From the NCBI GenBank assembly GCA_002633005.1, contig NMRA01000151.1, positions 247,770-311,769 of the forward strand: 64,000 nt of DNA, in the 5' to 3' direction. The notes beneath the pieces were generated by a model, which was not told the origin of the DNA, searched no databases, and saw only the letters and a program-made list of their open reading frames with translations. The position numbers were made by a program, and so were the translations under genes. Each line of letters starts with the position of its first letter. Position 1 is the first letter of the stretch. This document shows, one piece after another, positions 35,401 to 50,400 of this stretch. The stretch comes from Phoronis australis (taxonomy: Eukaryota; Phoronida; Phoronidae).

Positions 35401-38400
35401 GCGCAGTTCTGTGCCTACCAGTTTGTAGTGAACACGAGTCTGAGTATTTTCATTAACCTTTATCCAGCTAAAGATATTGTGACAGCGTAAACCGCCACTA
35501 GAGCCAAATTACCAAGATCACAGAGACTAACACACAGATATAAAATCAGGTTGCTTAACGAACAGCTATGAATGCAAGTTGCAAAATGGAAATTGTCAAC
35601 ATTGCAATTTTCCATTTAAAGGTCGATTACATTAAAATTTATGTCACAACATTGTTTGTTTCATGATACCTGTCTAGGACAAACCGTGATTATAACCAAG
35701 TCACGTATTCTGCAATGTCTAAGTTGAGAAAATGAACAATTTAGAGAAGTTAAATACTTGTTCTCTAAGTTTTGCACTACAGTTTTACTAGTTAATAGTA
35801 CGTAGCCCGAAAACTAGTGACTAGATGGTTTGGCAACAGTTCACACTTCTACAAGTCCAGCTATGAAAATATTTAGAACCTATTAAATTAAATATTCTCG
35901 CAGTTCATTTATATTAGAAATCCTAAATAATGCTTCACTTGCACGCGCAGGCAATTATCTATTATACAAGCACATCATTCTCTGAAACTGGGTGCCTTAC
36001 AAGTGACTTTCCCTCAGTCTTTGTACTTTTCATTACAAAACTGATTACATAAAATGGAATGCATGTCAACATTTTGTAATCAATAGATAAGTCAATCCTC
36101 ATTCGCATGCCGTAACAGTTTTTGCTCAAATTCCAGGCCAACATCATACAGGCACATGGGCCTTATTATCGTGGTTAGTCATCCCAATAAATACTCACCA
36201 ACAGTCCAATCATAATCCTCTCCCAGACATTTCCTCCCAAGGTCAACATAGGAGTCAAAGATGCGGTGGGATGCCGACGCCTTATCACCTGAAAAAATAT
36301 ACTGAATCAGTTTCTAGGTGAAGGTCCTCTCTCTTCACTAAAGTGCATTTAACCTCTATTTTTTGTGAACAGACTTCAATGTAACTCCAAATTCAGCTTT
36401 AAAAAACATGAATGTCATTACATTAAAAAACAGAACCAGCATTAGGTGAGAAAAAGTTTGATCAACTTGAATGTGATTATTTACAAACCAAACACGAGCA
36501 CCACAAGTATTGATATGTTCTCACCTTGTGCAAGGGATGACTTTAATTTCAATATTCCCATTCAAGGGAGCAATGCCAATAAACTTACAGCAACCTCTAG
36601 GGTGCAAAGGAAGTCGGCCATGCTCTCCTCAAATTGTTCACAATTGAAATTTCGTCATCATATTTCATGAAGTTTGGCAGACTTGAACAGAGCAATGCAG
36701 AGCAAAATGTAGAAACGCGCCACAAAGGGTGTGCTTCTAGGGGTGTATTTTGTATAATAAAAGTGGTCATTAGATGACTCAGAATACACTGAACCCATCC
36801 CAAATGGAAATGTGTGGTTGTCTTTTAAAATCATTTGCCCAATTTTAAGAAAACTTGTCAAAGAACTCCCAAAGATACAAAGGCAAACGTAAAACAAGAG
36901 CAACGCAAAGCGTTGAAATGCGCCCACAAATGCACCGCTAACAATGCGCTTCTAGGGGTGTTCAATGTGGCCACTAGATGGCACAACATACTTCAAATGC
37001 ATCCAAAAACTTTTATGAGTCATCAACCCTATTTACCACATTATATAAAAAATCCATCAAGGAACATCTGGGAAACAGATGAAAATGAAAAAATAAAATT
37101 ACCACTAAAAGGCTATAGGAGCAAAAAAACATATCTGCCACTGAGAGGCGCCACACTAGATAAAGTCGTCAGAAAACTATCGCCACACTTCCTCTTCACA
37201 TTAGAAACAGACATGCCAATTTCCACAATCATTCTTAGACTGGTTTGATTGACAGAGGGGCACATGCCAAATAACAAGACTCGAAAACAGTAACAAAGAA
37301 CAATGTGGAGCATTGAAATGCGCCAACAAATGCATCGCAAATGGTGTGCTTTTAGGGTTACTTATTTGTATCATGATAATGGGCCACTAATGGCGCAAAA
37401 CATAAAATCCATCCAAAAACGGGAATATGACGTATTTCATAAAGATCCTGCAGCAGGTTTTGGAGATACAGCTTTGGGTACAAAACAAAACAAAACTACC
37501 ACTAGGAGGCCTAACAGTATTCAGTCGCCATCATCAAACGTCCTCTTCACAGTGAAAACATATATGCCAATCTTCAAAACCATCACTACAATGATTTGGT
37601 TGATAGAGGAGTTGATGCCAAAAACAAGATTTGAGAACAGCAAAAATGGCCACTAGGTGGCGCAAAATACCTTGATTCCATCCAAAAACAGGATGTTCCA
37701 AAGTTTGATGGTGTTTTTGAGAATAGTGCATAGAGTATAGTATGTCAAAGTTTTGTAACAAGGAAATGCAGAAATACTAAGGAAAGCATAAAAAAGTAAA
37801 ATTACCACTAGGGGGAACAACAGCAATCGGATACGTCTGAAAGTCACTATTATCCACAATATTGTCACATTCCCAGGAATACGTGAGTCAACTTTAACAA
37901 AGATCCGGCAAGAGGTTTAGGAAATACAGCCACGGATGAAAAAACAAAACTGCCACAATAGTCACAGCTACCCGAAAGTTATCGTCAGATGTGACCTCCC
38001 CATTAGGAAGACGTGCAAATTTTCATGATGATTTTTAGAGTGATTTGTTGTATAGTGAGATGAACGCCAAAAATCAGGATTGAAAATAACAAAATGGCCA
38101 TTAAGTGGCATACAATACGTCGGATACACCCCTGAATGACTGTATTGCATTGTGATTTTAGCAAAAACATTCATTTTTATATGGCCAATTCACCGCAGTG
38201 TAGAGCTATTTTCTTATAGCTCATTTCACGCCACAGTACATCTCTCCTGCTGAAAATTGCCTTTAGTTACATGTAGACAACTTTAAGTGACATACCTGGG
38301 GACATGTTGTCAAAGTTGAAGTCACCACCCACTACCTCAAAGGCTACAACATCTTCAGGACAGCCAGTCGACTGTCTGAACTCTGCCATCCAGTTCATGA

Positions 38401-41400
38401 TGTTGTCCAGTTGCTTTGGGATAATGCGTCGTTGGTCTAAAGTACAAGCCAAGGCAAACAATTACACTAGGGTCTTCATTAAGAGAATGACCAGAATATC
38501 TACAATTGCCAAAGTAGTCAGTGCGGATAGCACAATTGACAGGTGGTCCAAATATATGTGGATACGATCGTTATTTATTAACAGATCCTCACAACCATGG
38601 CCAAGAGACAATTGTAGGGAACACAGAACCTTTTTCTGTGATGTATGCTAAAAAACTCTCTAAGAGTCTCTACAGAACCTTTAAGGTGAAGGGTATTGGA
38701 AAGCTCACAAGCCTGTTGACATTCTCGATTGAATAAATTCAATTTATTTTTTATGCGTATATGCTGATTTAGATTGATCTCAACTACGGAACCAGGTTTC
38801 ATTTTACAAATCACACACCATGGGTCAAACGACCCATGAAAGGGACTGTGGATGGGTGGAAGCAGAGCAACTTTGAATAAAGATTAATTGCAGGTTCCCA
38901 GATGGTTTCAAAATTCTTAACCTTGTTGCGATAGAACCCAAACATTTCCTATAGAATACAAAATAGGCTAGTAAATAGAATGTTAGTAGGGAGACATTGA
39001 CATATATTTACAACATGAACATTTTTAATGTATACTACATGACAAACTAGGACATGGATTTTTGCTTTTCACAAAGTCTGTTTAAACTCTACACTGAAAA
39101 ACATCGTTGCGCTGATTTGGGAGAATGGCAGAGCAATAGTTGGGGCACTGGGAGGAAGGTAAGTGGGCTGAAGGTTCACAGAAAAAAAATTGAATCCGTG
39201 AACCCGGGGATCTGACTTGGTAACACAACGGTCTCATCACCGGTGCACGGTGACACTGTAGCAATCATGCTTAAGTCGGGGAACATACAGTTTATTTGTC
39301 TAGTGAAACCACGATCAAGCGTGGCAAATGTTTGAGTCTGTGATTACGACTGCCACGAAAATCTGCAAGATATACACCAACCATCCACATCGATAACTGT
39401 AGACTGCAACATCAGTCCAAATTTATATTCCCCCCCTGATCATGTAGAAAAGTGGACTGTAAAAAATGTGAGAATTACAGCCAATGCCACTAAAATCGAG
39501 CTGTGCAAAATTTGAGAAATATCATGGCGAATGCCAGGTACAACCATGCCCCAGATTTCAGAATCAAAAAATTCAGTTTGGTGTTGGATTTAGGTGTCCG
39601 AAATTTGGGAGACTGTCCTAAATTCAGGAATTTTTACCGTAATGGATTACCAAATAGTGGTTTACTCACCATGGCCCTGGGGTTATCAAAACTAGCAATG
39701 AAAGCGCTCCGAGGAGCGACACTTAGCGAAATTAACACAAAAGAGGACGATAGAGATGATGACGAAGATAACGAATATGACGATGATGGTGGCGATGATG
39801 AAAAATTCAAGTAATGATAACATTCACAAGACGAACATAGAGGCCAGACATCAGTAAGTATAGGCTTCAGTCTTGAACGACACTTGGCGAAATTAACTGA
39901 AAAGACGACGGAGATGATGACGAAGATGACGAATATGATGACAATGGTGATGATGCTGAACAACATCATAACATTCGTATGAAGCACTTAGATGTCATAA
40001 ATCAGCAAGAAATAGGCTACACTCTTGTTCAATAGAAGCTAAATCAACATCAATGCAGCAAGAGCACTCAACAAAGGAACCGCGCTATCAGAAAATCTCG
40101 AATAATTCGAAAAGTAGACGTCCTAGCAAAAATGGAAAACATCTTCTGAAAGCCCGTTCAAAACTCTATCTAAACTGATGGTATCACCTAATTCCGTAAA
40201 GTTTTCGAAAAAAAATGAAATTTTGCGTTTTTTTTGAAATTCAAAGTCATATAACTTGAAAACGGTAAGTCTGACAGAAAAATTGTTACAGGTCATTTGA
40301 AAGAATACACCTCAGAGAATCCACATGCAAAAAGTCATCATGTCTTTTTCTCTTCCCGTTAAAAATGGCACTCGCACAACGGAAAATGGGTTAACATGCC
40401 CTTTATCTGCCATTTTGAAAGTAGCTTCTGGTTTTTTGGCTCTGTATAATAGCATGTCATAAGAAACTAATACCTTCAAAAATTCGAAGGAATTGGCCCA
40501 ATAATGCACCCTCTACAGGAGAAAATGTTTTTAGGCCAAAATCGAGGTGCGCATGCGCGATCGCCGATATTTCCGCCATCTTTAACCTGAAGTAAACAAT
40601 TTCCGGTATATTTGTAGCACACTTCCGGTCCATTTATTGTGCCGATTCTCAGCCCTGTACGTAAAAAATTGTAACCTCCAGAAGCATTTGAACCCTTAAA
40701 TGCAAACAAAATGGCCGCTACATCCGCCATCTTGGATTCGATTATGACGAAAAACAATAGGTTACGTGTTATGTGTAAATTTCGTGATGATCGGACGAAA
40801 ACTGCGACCTGTATCGTGCAAACAAAAAAAAAACAACTGGGACCCACTTGCATTTCGGCGGTGACCGGAAGAAAGAAAGATAAAGTAAATGTCAATTTGT
40901 TACTTAATGGGTTTCATATTCACTACTCTGCACAATTTAGCTTCATTTTGCAAGCCACAATTTATGTTGACATTTTTGGACCTAAATGACTTGCTAATCA
41001 AAATTTCCACGTGGCTGGCATACCCCCGCCGTAACCTGGGTATAGAGGGAATCCCTGGCCAAATTTTTGTTAGGTCAACATCAATGAAGTGCCCGTGTGG
41101 CTGGTGTACCCACACAGTAACTCCGGTGTAGGGGAATCCTCTGCCAAAGCTTTTTAGGTCATTATAAAACCCATGTTGGCTGACATCCCTTACAACTTAT
41201 TAGGTTGGTACATGGCCTTGGAATGTTAATCATTAGTTTCTTTCTGAAGGCAGATGTCTTTTCTTATAGAACATTATGACAAAGACCTGTGCATAACATG
41301 AAAAATAAAAAGTTCGACCCGTGTAATGGTATTTTTATCAACTGCGGGGGTTGGGAAAAGAGAAAGTATTTGGCTAATAATTTATGAAAATGGGTAAAAG

Positions 41401-44400
41401 CTTTCAGATGCTTTAGCCATTTTGGCTAATACCTTTAAAAATCTAGCGTGAGCCTAGAGACTGGCCATAGCATGGGGCCATCAAAACTGTCAGCCACATA
41501 CAGACAGTATAGATAAACAGCAGTATTACTTCTTGTGATGTACTGACGACTTAAAATTCTTATTTTAAATGCTCCTGATAGACTAAAAACGCCTATCCCC
41601 TGGTTTTAAACTTTCCAATTTTAAGTACCCCAACAGTTACATGTCCTGAACACATCCACTACCACAAGAAACTGCAGGAACATAGCATTTATCCACCTTC
41701 ACTCTTATCAGGCTTCTATTGTGAGTCAGCATGCGTGAATAATTGACTGATATTAGCCACCTATGGAACTACTTTTGGCTGAATGGATGAGCAGGCCATA
41801 AAATTATAATTAGCCAAGACCAGTTAAATAATGCTGCATGGAATAGTTAATACCTTCATGGCAATTTTGAAAGAGTGGACATCTTCTGCTAGTCTTTCGC
41901 CAAAAGTGTTAAAAAAACTTGGTTTACCGACCTCTGATTTTCTGGATTATGCAAACGTTAAAATTCAAATATGCAACATTTTCATTTCCGCCATCATTAT
42001 GCTATGGAAACAAAAAAAATGGCAACAGTCCGTACAAGCAACAAAGAATATGTCATAGCATCACCTAGCCTTGGTGGAAAGCTCTATACTGGGCGCTTAC
42101 AAAAATTCATTTCATGGGGAGGGGATGCTTATTGTAGCCTAAGAAAGTTTAAACCCAGTTTCCGAAACGGGTAATATAGGAAGCTAGAATTTATGCTCTG
42201 TGACTTATTTGTAGCCTATGACAGTCTTTCTACAAAACTGTGGTGCATTGCTATCAAACTCTGTTGTTAAATTTCGATCATTTTTCAAAAAATTGTGCTG
42301 AAATCCCAGGGCGAAAACTTGCCGACTGATACGTCGCTGAATTGCGATCGTCGATAGGAAAACTTGAATTCTTGAATAAAAATACAGTTTCGATTCAACA
42401 AATTACCTGAAATCCTCGGTAAGTTTTACAATTTTTTAAGTTCATGTGGAGTCCAGATTAATTGCGATTAAGTCCAAATCTGCGCTATATCGTACCCCAC
42501 ACACAAGAAAAATCTCTGAATGAACACACATGTTGTCACGTAACGTTAGTTTTGAAGTTTGTCTGCGTATGAGAGTGAGTGCATGCGCGTGCCGGTCATC
42601 AACGACAGACTTTTGTTACAAAAGGCGGAGGATCATGCAAGAAAATGGCGTTTATTAGATTGTTTTTCACTTAAACGGCTGCAACGTGCAACATGAGTGC
42701 CGGTTAACTCACAGATTTTGTGTGCACAGGCCGACGGTCGTTAGCTCTAACGTGGAGTAAAACATTAATAGTCCTAAGCTCGATCCGGCTACATGTTGGG
42801 GACGAGGTGACGAGGTGAACTACCCGGGCTGTGTGAAATTTCCGAGTCTAAAGGAAACACTGACGCAGTGGTACCTATAGTCAGCCAGCTCATGGTGTCA
42901 AGACTATTGTCAAAATCCAAATTCGTTTTATCGTGTCCCTGTCAATAATAACAGCATGATAAAGTTTCTTAATGTTAGTACTTCAGGAACGATCCCGTAT
43001 TTGTATACATACGCGCACGCCGCAGATCACATCTCGGAAATTTCCAATTTGACGGATGACAACGAATGACCACCATGAAATTAACCAACATCGTTTTACA
43101 TCTTGTAAGAGCTATAATAAACGTATTTTGAATGTTGCATTGCATGTGTTACAAAATCTAAATAACTGGTCCTATATTTTTGTATTCATGCGTGCTGAAT
43201 GAAAGTTATCTTGAGTGTTGCTGTGTTGCTAAATCTCTTATTCTAGGCCGATTTGAAAAATTCAAAGTTGTACCAACATTTTTTCTCTCCTCTTTTCAAG
43301 TATTACACTCAAAACTACGTAAAACACTCTTCATATAAAGTACGGTCATCTAGGCTAGATTCTAATCAGCTGATTGTATCCGCATGAGCGAAGCCAATTA
43401 TCCTCGCTCGTGACTCAATGAATAGAGCAGCTAGATGAGATCCCTTTGATTGTGAGCTGAGCGCAACGCAGCCAAGGTGGATAAATATGGTCTAGTTCAA
43501 CAGGCCAAACCCCACAGTTTTCCCTGATCAGTGGGGTTGTGACGTCATCTTGTTTAGTGGGAATGTTCACAGCATGTAACCCGGACAAGTCAGTTAAAAC
43601 AGCAAGGTAGAGGACAGAGAAAACACTTCTTAACTTATCTTAAAATCTAGTTAACACTCACTTTCATATGACTGGAGATGAGTGGTTGCTAAGTAACCAA
43701 CAACATTTCGTTCACTGTGTTTACCAAGTAGCACCTGCAACATCAATTGTTATGCAATTATTAACTTGTGTCAAACTTATATACATCAAAGCAGCACTCA
43801 CCATTTATAATTACAGGCCAAACTTGCTTATATCAGAAATAGTGCCTTTTGGATTTATGTTCACTTAATAAGCATTTCATATTAGAGGCGCATGGGCCTA
43901 TGGTCCAGTTACAGGAGAGATGACCGCGTACAAGTGCACATCTTCAATAATTATTGTATTTCATTTACATTTTGTGAACGGTAAAATCTCCTCAATTTCC
44001 GACAAAAACAAATCCAAAATTGCACCATTTCATTTAAGATCTAACATTTTTGTGTACACCCAAAATTTTTCAGACACTTGCTTGTCTGTTTGTAGTTATG
44101 GTACAGAACTTAGAAGCAACAAATGAATATTTTGATACTGTACACCATTTATGAAAATGGGCAACACGGAGAGTTGAAATGCACCTAGGACAACACAGCA
44201 AACGGTGTGCTTCTATGGGTGTTTTTAGTATCATAAAAATGGCCATTAGATACCGCAGAATGTGTCAAATCGCTCCGAATTGAGAAGGTGGCACCATCTC
44301 TGTAATACACAATTATTTGTCAAATTTCCTGAAAATATGCCAAGGAACTCCTCAGGTGTAGAGGCAAACATAAAATTGACACCAGGGGGCAGAGTCACAG

Positions 44401-47400
44401 TCTGACTGATCTGAAACTCATCTGTTGCCATCCTTATTAGAACCCATTTGCTAAATTTTGCAAAGATCTTTTGACGGGTTAAGGAGATACAGCCCATAGA
44501 TGCAAAATGGCAATGAGGTGGCACAGTAACTCAAAATGGGAAGGCGTTGTCGCCCTCTTAACAGAAAGTTATCAACCAAATTTCATGTAAATCAAATGAA
44601 TTCCGAAGATACAAAGGCAAACGTAAAAAACATTTTGCCCCTAGGGGCATAGTGGTACTTGGATCAGAGGCGACACAGTAATCGGACCCTTCCAAAAGTC
44701 AATGTCAGTCACAGTCTTCTCATCAGGAACACATCAGTAAAACTTCATAATGATTCTTTAAAGGAAAATGCCACCCGCTATAATTAGTTTTATTTACCGT
44801 CTTAATCGGTCTATATCCACATCACCACGTATATGGTCGATCTTACTACGCCGAGGCATCGCGTTAACCTGTGAGGAAGGTGAGCAAATGATGAAGTGAC
44901 GTCAGTGGTTCTTCTGTAGAGTTAGTGTCGGTATGTGGGAACTATAAAGCAGTGAGGAAAGCGGTACATCATTTTTTCGATTTCCTCGAGAGCCCAAAAT
45001 GCTTCGGAAGTGGCTCGCAGCAGTTAAGAATGAAGAGTACACCGTTAATACCAAGTATAAGGCCATAAAACACCTCCATGTCTGTAGCTGGCATTTCGTT
45101 GACAGTGATTTCACTGAGAAAAAACGCCCCAAACAGCCCATGCCAGGGCAGAAAAAGAGATTGATGAGCACTCATAAAAGTCGGGATTGCAAGTTGCCAT
45201 GTTGATGCTTATTGTTGTGAGTTCAGTTTCAAAATGAATTATTGTCACCCTAACCAATGCTTATATAAAACTAAAACAAGTGTCAAAGAATGTCTCATTA
45301 GAGACAATTTGTACTGCCTTTGGAGTGTTCGTGAGTGCAAATGTTTTGAGAAGCCAGCAATGAATAAACCACTGCTTTACTGACTTCACATACAACAAAG
45401 CTAAAGACTGGGCAAGGAGGCCATGGGACATGCTAATTCAGCGTTTGCTAACAGAAAGGAGTTATAGTGAATAATAACTCGATTTTATATGTTATGATGA
45501 GATATTAGGGGATCTATACAATGCATATACAATTTATTCAAATCATTGTTACTGTACAACATTTGCCCTAACGGTTCTGTGGAAGGGGAACCTGACTTTG
45601 CGTTCGCGGTGCCCGACAAGTAAGTAGAGTTGCAGTTTTGTGCCTAATTCACCAAAATAATCATGTGCACATTATTTCGGATTGTTCTGAAACCCCCTCA
45701 ACCCCTAAACCCCTTGACCCACGACCCCCTCAACTCACAACCACCTTGACCCACGACCTGTGGCAATAGAGGTATTTGTGTGCATTTGACATATTTCATA
45801 ATCTTATTACGTCGCTGAATGATTTTTTTTCATAAGACATACCTACACACAAGTCAGCCCTGGCTAAAGTCTGGTGATTAAAAACAGAAAGGGCATGAGA
45901 TCGTGGTCTTGAATAGCCTATTGTGAGAGCGCTATCATTGTCAACATAGACTATAGTCTGTAATCTATGTTGTCACGGAAATAGGTCTATGAGCTGCTAC
46001 CAATGGCTTAGTTCTACTAAAATTAGGGAGAGAGTACATTAATGTGAATGTACATATTAATTTCATATTTTCATATGTTGTATACTCTTTTACAATATAC
46101 TCCATATAACGTTGAAATACATTTTAGTTAACAGTTTGTTTTTTTCAAACTGTATTTACTGATGAAATTATAGTTTTGTTGGCAATTCCTCGTACTCTCT
46201 GCAAAAAACGTCAAATCCGCCATTCACCGAAGAGCAGACGAGACGATTACACTCTGTCAGAACAACACTTGTAACATTGGTAGGTCTAACATTCGATTTG
46301 GGCGCATTCATTGGACCTACAAGTGAGGCTTGTTCAATGTTCAGATTGAGTCGAGCTTATGTGGACTGGGTCAAAGGGGTTGTGGAGGTTGTGGGTTGAA
46401 GTTCTGGGTAGAGGGACGAGGGGTGTGGGTGTTGACGGCATTTCAGAACAATCCCATTATTTCTTTGGCTCACTAGTAGTCTTTTTGTGACTGGAAGTTT
46501 AGTTTCCAACTTTGGCTGGTTTATGTTCATGTCTTTAGTCCGGCCATGGCGGGCCTGATCAGGTTCTGAGCCACTGGCCAGGGTAACAAGCGTTTCGTGT
46601 GTTAAAAACTGAAAAAATCACCGAACAGTCCCCAAACTCTCTCGACCGATCTTGGTAAATTGGCCTACCGAACTTTGTAGGCTACGGTATGTTCACATAC
46701 CTATAAATCTTGATGAATTCAAACAATGAGCTGACACCAGTAAGCGAGTTGTGAACTTCTGAGCAGACTGTGTTCGAACCTGTGACCTCATTGGTTAATT
46801 TCAACACCTCCGACTGCCGTAAGGTAAAAGAACTGAACTTGGTGTTATCGAGTAGAACTACTCGATCTAAACTGATACAAAATAGGTTGTTTTTTGGCTG
46901 GCATTCTCCTTTAGGTGGTATGGCAAAAACAGGCAGAAACCAGAAAATGGATGCAAAACAACAAAAATGGCGACCAGGTGGAGCAAAAAAACGACAAATC
47001 TGGTTAAAAATGGGAAGGAGTTGTCGTCTCCATAATAGAAAACTGTTTACCGAATTTCATCAAAATTCATTAAATGATCTCTAAAGATATAGAGGTAACA
47101 ACAATACAAAACATTTTGTCACTATGCGGCATACTGTGGTATTGGGCTCAGTTCGACACTTGTTAAGGAGATTTGGCCGCAAACGCAAAAAAAAAACAAA
47201 ATCGCCACTAAGCACTGACACAGTAATCAGGCGCACAAAAATCTATTAAAAAATAAAGGAACTTCAGAGAAACAGAGGAAAACCGAATAAAATGAAATGG
47301 CTGCGAGGGGGCGCAGCATGCTTCGGATGCATCTGAATGTCGCCATCGTTCAATGTCAACTTCATAATGTACATAATTGCTAAATTTAATATACATCTTG

Positions 47401-50400
47401 CAGTGGGTTTAGGAGATACAATTATAGGTGCAAAAAACTGTCACTAGGAGGTGCCACAGTAGTCGAAGTCGTCAATGTCAACCTTACTCTTCAGAGGACA
47501 CGGACTGCAGCAAGGTAAATGTAAAAGAACTAAAATTGCCACTAGGGGACACACCAGTAGTTAGATCTGTCTGAAAGGTGTCATCGGCCATTGTCAACTT
47601 CGTATAAATACCCTTATTAAATTTAAATTAGTAAAGATCCTGCACAGTGTTTAGGAGACAAAGCCATGGGCGCAAAAACAAAACTGCAACTAGGAGGTGC
47701 CTCAGTAGTTAAAGTCATCAGAAAATCATCGTCAGCTGCCCTCTTCATAGTAAGAACATAAATGTCAATTTTCACAATCACCTTTACAGAGGTTTGGTTG
47801 ATAGATGGGCAGACTCAAAAAGCAGTAACAATGGTCACTAGGTTGCGCAAAATAATTTGAATCTGTCTGAAAATGGGAGGATAGCGTCATCTTATGATTA
47901 GATGCCTATATGCTACATTTTATGAAAATTCGTTGTGAACCTTTGAAGATAGAGGTAAACGTAAAAAACTTAAATTGCCAATAGGGGGCACAACAGTAGT
48001 CGGACATGTCTGCAAATTTCTACATGCTGTCCCATCCATGAAAGTAACATACAATCAAAATTTCATGAACATACATTAAACAGTATACACCATGGATTTT
48101 TGCACATTTCGAATTACCGGTGGCCACAGACTAAATGTATGACGTAAAAATAAGCCAAATCCATGATTATTTTGTGTCATTAGCTCGAAATTTTGATTTC
48201 TCTTTCAATTTTGCCAATTTTCACATTTCCCGCCATGTGACATCATGGGTTGAACACAAGAGATCAGCAACTAGCATTGAACAACGGCGGAGAGTAGGGA
48301 ATTTGAAAGCGACAACGATTATGAGCAAGAAATGAACAAATACTGTGAAGAAACGTATGATAATGGTGGCCAGGATGACGAAATGGGGTTGCACGAAAGC
48401 GAGAACGAGTTTGATATGTTTTCAGCTGCGTACTTTTATACTTTGAGGCCTTACGAACTGGATCCTCACGCGAGAGAAGCGGCCTCGGGCTCGGCCAGTC
48501 AACCCAGTCATCCAACAGACGATCCTGAATAAAGAGCCGATGTTTCTGAATAGTAAATATTGTCCTTTATTGAACCAGGCCTTCATCGTAACATCTCCTC
48601 TGATTGGAGTCGAAACACGACTACTCACAGTGGGCAGAACACAGAGTGGCCCCGGACAGAATCGCTTGGTCCACGCTGAGGTCCCACACTCTCGTTCGGC
48701 GCACGAAGCGATGCCACTGTACTGCGCAACTTTGGCGTCCTTCGGAACACCGAGACGTTCTCCGTCTGACTGCTGTTGCTGCAGCCTCTGCAAACACATC
48801 TTGTCATCCCTCTACGAACCTTCTCGACGCTAAATATACTTTATTTTCACTTCACTCTATACACTTAGTTGCTGATCCAAACAGTGTGTCGAACGACTTG
48901 GGTTCAACCCATGACGTTGCACATAATTATTTTTTTCAATTTGTACGTGTTTCTTTATGAGCTGTGCACTAAAGGCACTGAAATCAAGTTAGATATAATA
49001 ATAAAATTTATTTTGAGGTACTAGAGTCATGTTGCGTACAACTTAAAGGATATTGGAGATAGATCAGCCGACAGCCAGACGCCGAACAGAGGGACAGGGA
49101 TGATGGCACAATGCATCCACATAAATTATCAATATGTGGTGCACAAAAATGGCCACTAAATGGTGAGAAATACTTCGAATCAATTCGAACATGGGATCAT
49201 GTCATCATTTATTTAATAGGAAGTTATTAACCAAATTTTATAAAAATCTGCCGAGGAACTTAGAAACAGAGGAAAACGGAAAAACAGTAAACATGGTGGC
49301 GCCTCGAATCCATCTGAAAATGGGTAGGTACCGTTACCTCATACCTATTTATCAAATTTTATGGACTTTCATTCAATACGTTAGAAGATACAGAGGTAAA
49401 CGTAAAAACTAAAATTGCCAAAGGTAGTCGGATCTGTCTGAAAATTCGCTCATGCCGTCCCATCTGAGACAAAACCATATGTGACCAATTTCATGAACAT
49501 ACATCAAAGGATTTTGAAAATAGAGCAATGGGCGTTGTCCACCGGACAGGGACGATGGCGTAATAAAGCACAAAAATGGTTCCCAATGATCAGCACAATG
49601 GGCGCACATGTGCGGTCTGTGCACAATTGGTATAACGTATACCAAACCGCCTGCAATTATTTTTTATTATATCTCAATTTTGGTTCATGAAAAACACTTA
49701 CCCAATAGGAAAGAGTTCTTAAACAAGATTAAGGAGTGTTGCTTGGAGCCCGCCGGAAAAGGTAAAAAAAGGGTTCTTCAGTTTTAACATATAAATTTAA
49801 AAGAGAATTGGATCCATACAAAGATCAGCATCTCAGTTGTGCAGATTTTCCTTATTGATGAGCATCACCTGGTTCTGAAATGTGAATCTTCTATTCCAAA
49901 CATTTCAAAAGTGCTATTTAAGTTCACATTGATAAATTTTTCCAACCTACTTGTAATTGGGGGGGGGGGCACTTTTTTCCAAAAAATACTTAAACTTACA
50001 TATGATGATGATAAAGGTTCAGGCCTTTATCCATAATTTTGAAAATAGGGTGTCCAAAATGGGGTTCCCAATATTCCAGGGCATCCATGATTCCGACGCA
50101 TAAACCCCCACCCCCAGCAATCCCCCAAACACACAGATTTTTTACAAAAAAAATGTATAGACCAAGGTTTTTATATCTAAGTTTACAAAACAGCCTTCTG
50201 TAGTGAGCATTTTTACTAAAAAAAACTGTGTAGACCAAGACTTCTACAATGCTATCAACCAAGTGTGAGCATAGCAACATTGTGTATACAAAGTATATAC
50301 ATTATATAATTCTTCCTGCTTTGAAAAAGAGCCACCACTGTGAGTCTTCACAGGCAGTAATCATTACAATGTGTGTATCCAAACTTGAAAGGTTCCTATT

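Larger units (their letters stand above)
36590..38180 (+). repeat. CTCF-motif repeat, block 4
   Basis: The longest block of the family, about 1.6 kb of diverged units. Boxes lie at 36971-36984, 37499-37512, 37650-37663 and 37805-37818, with degraded ones near 37384 and 38095. Recurrent phrases include GCACAACATACTTCAAATGC, ATCCAAAAACGGGA and GATCCTGCAGCAGGTTTTGG. It lies in the intron between the GDFNFDN exon and the 90-nt exon. Confidence 0.75.

Noticed and set aside
36835-37248. 137-codon + strand ORF
   Set aside because: Lies entirely inside the CTCF-motif repeat; similar ORFs arise in other copies of the repeat.
39503-39814. Acidic 103-codon ORF ending in a Glu/Asp run
   Set aside because: The acidic part comes from the GAT/GAC-rich tandem unit; the rest shows no domain.
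40476-40895. 139-codon - strand ORF
   Set aside because: No recognisable domain; considered and dismissed as the missing sphingomyelinase exon because it lacks any THL motif and matching splice phase.
48625-48807. - strand ORF next to the acidic ORF, tested as a Cys-rich domain
   Set aside because: Cysteines do not follow any zinc-finger spacing I know.
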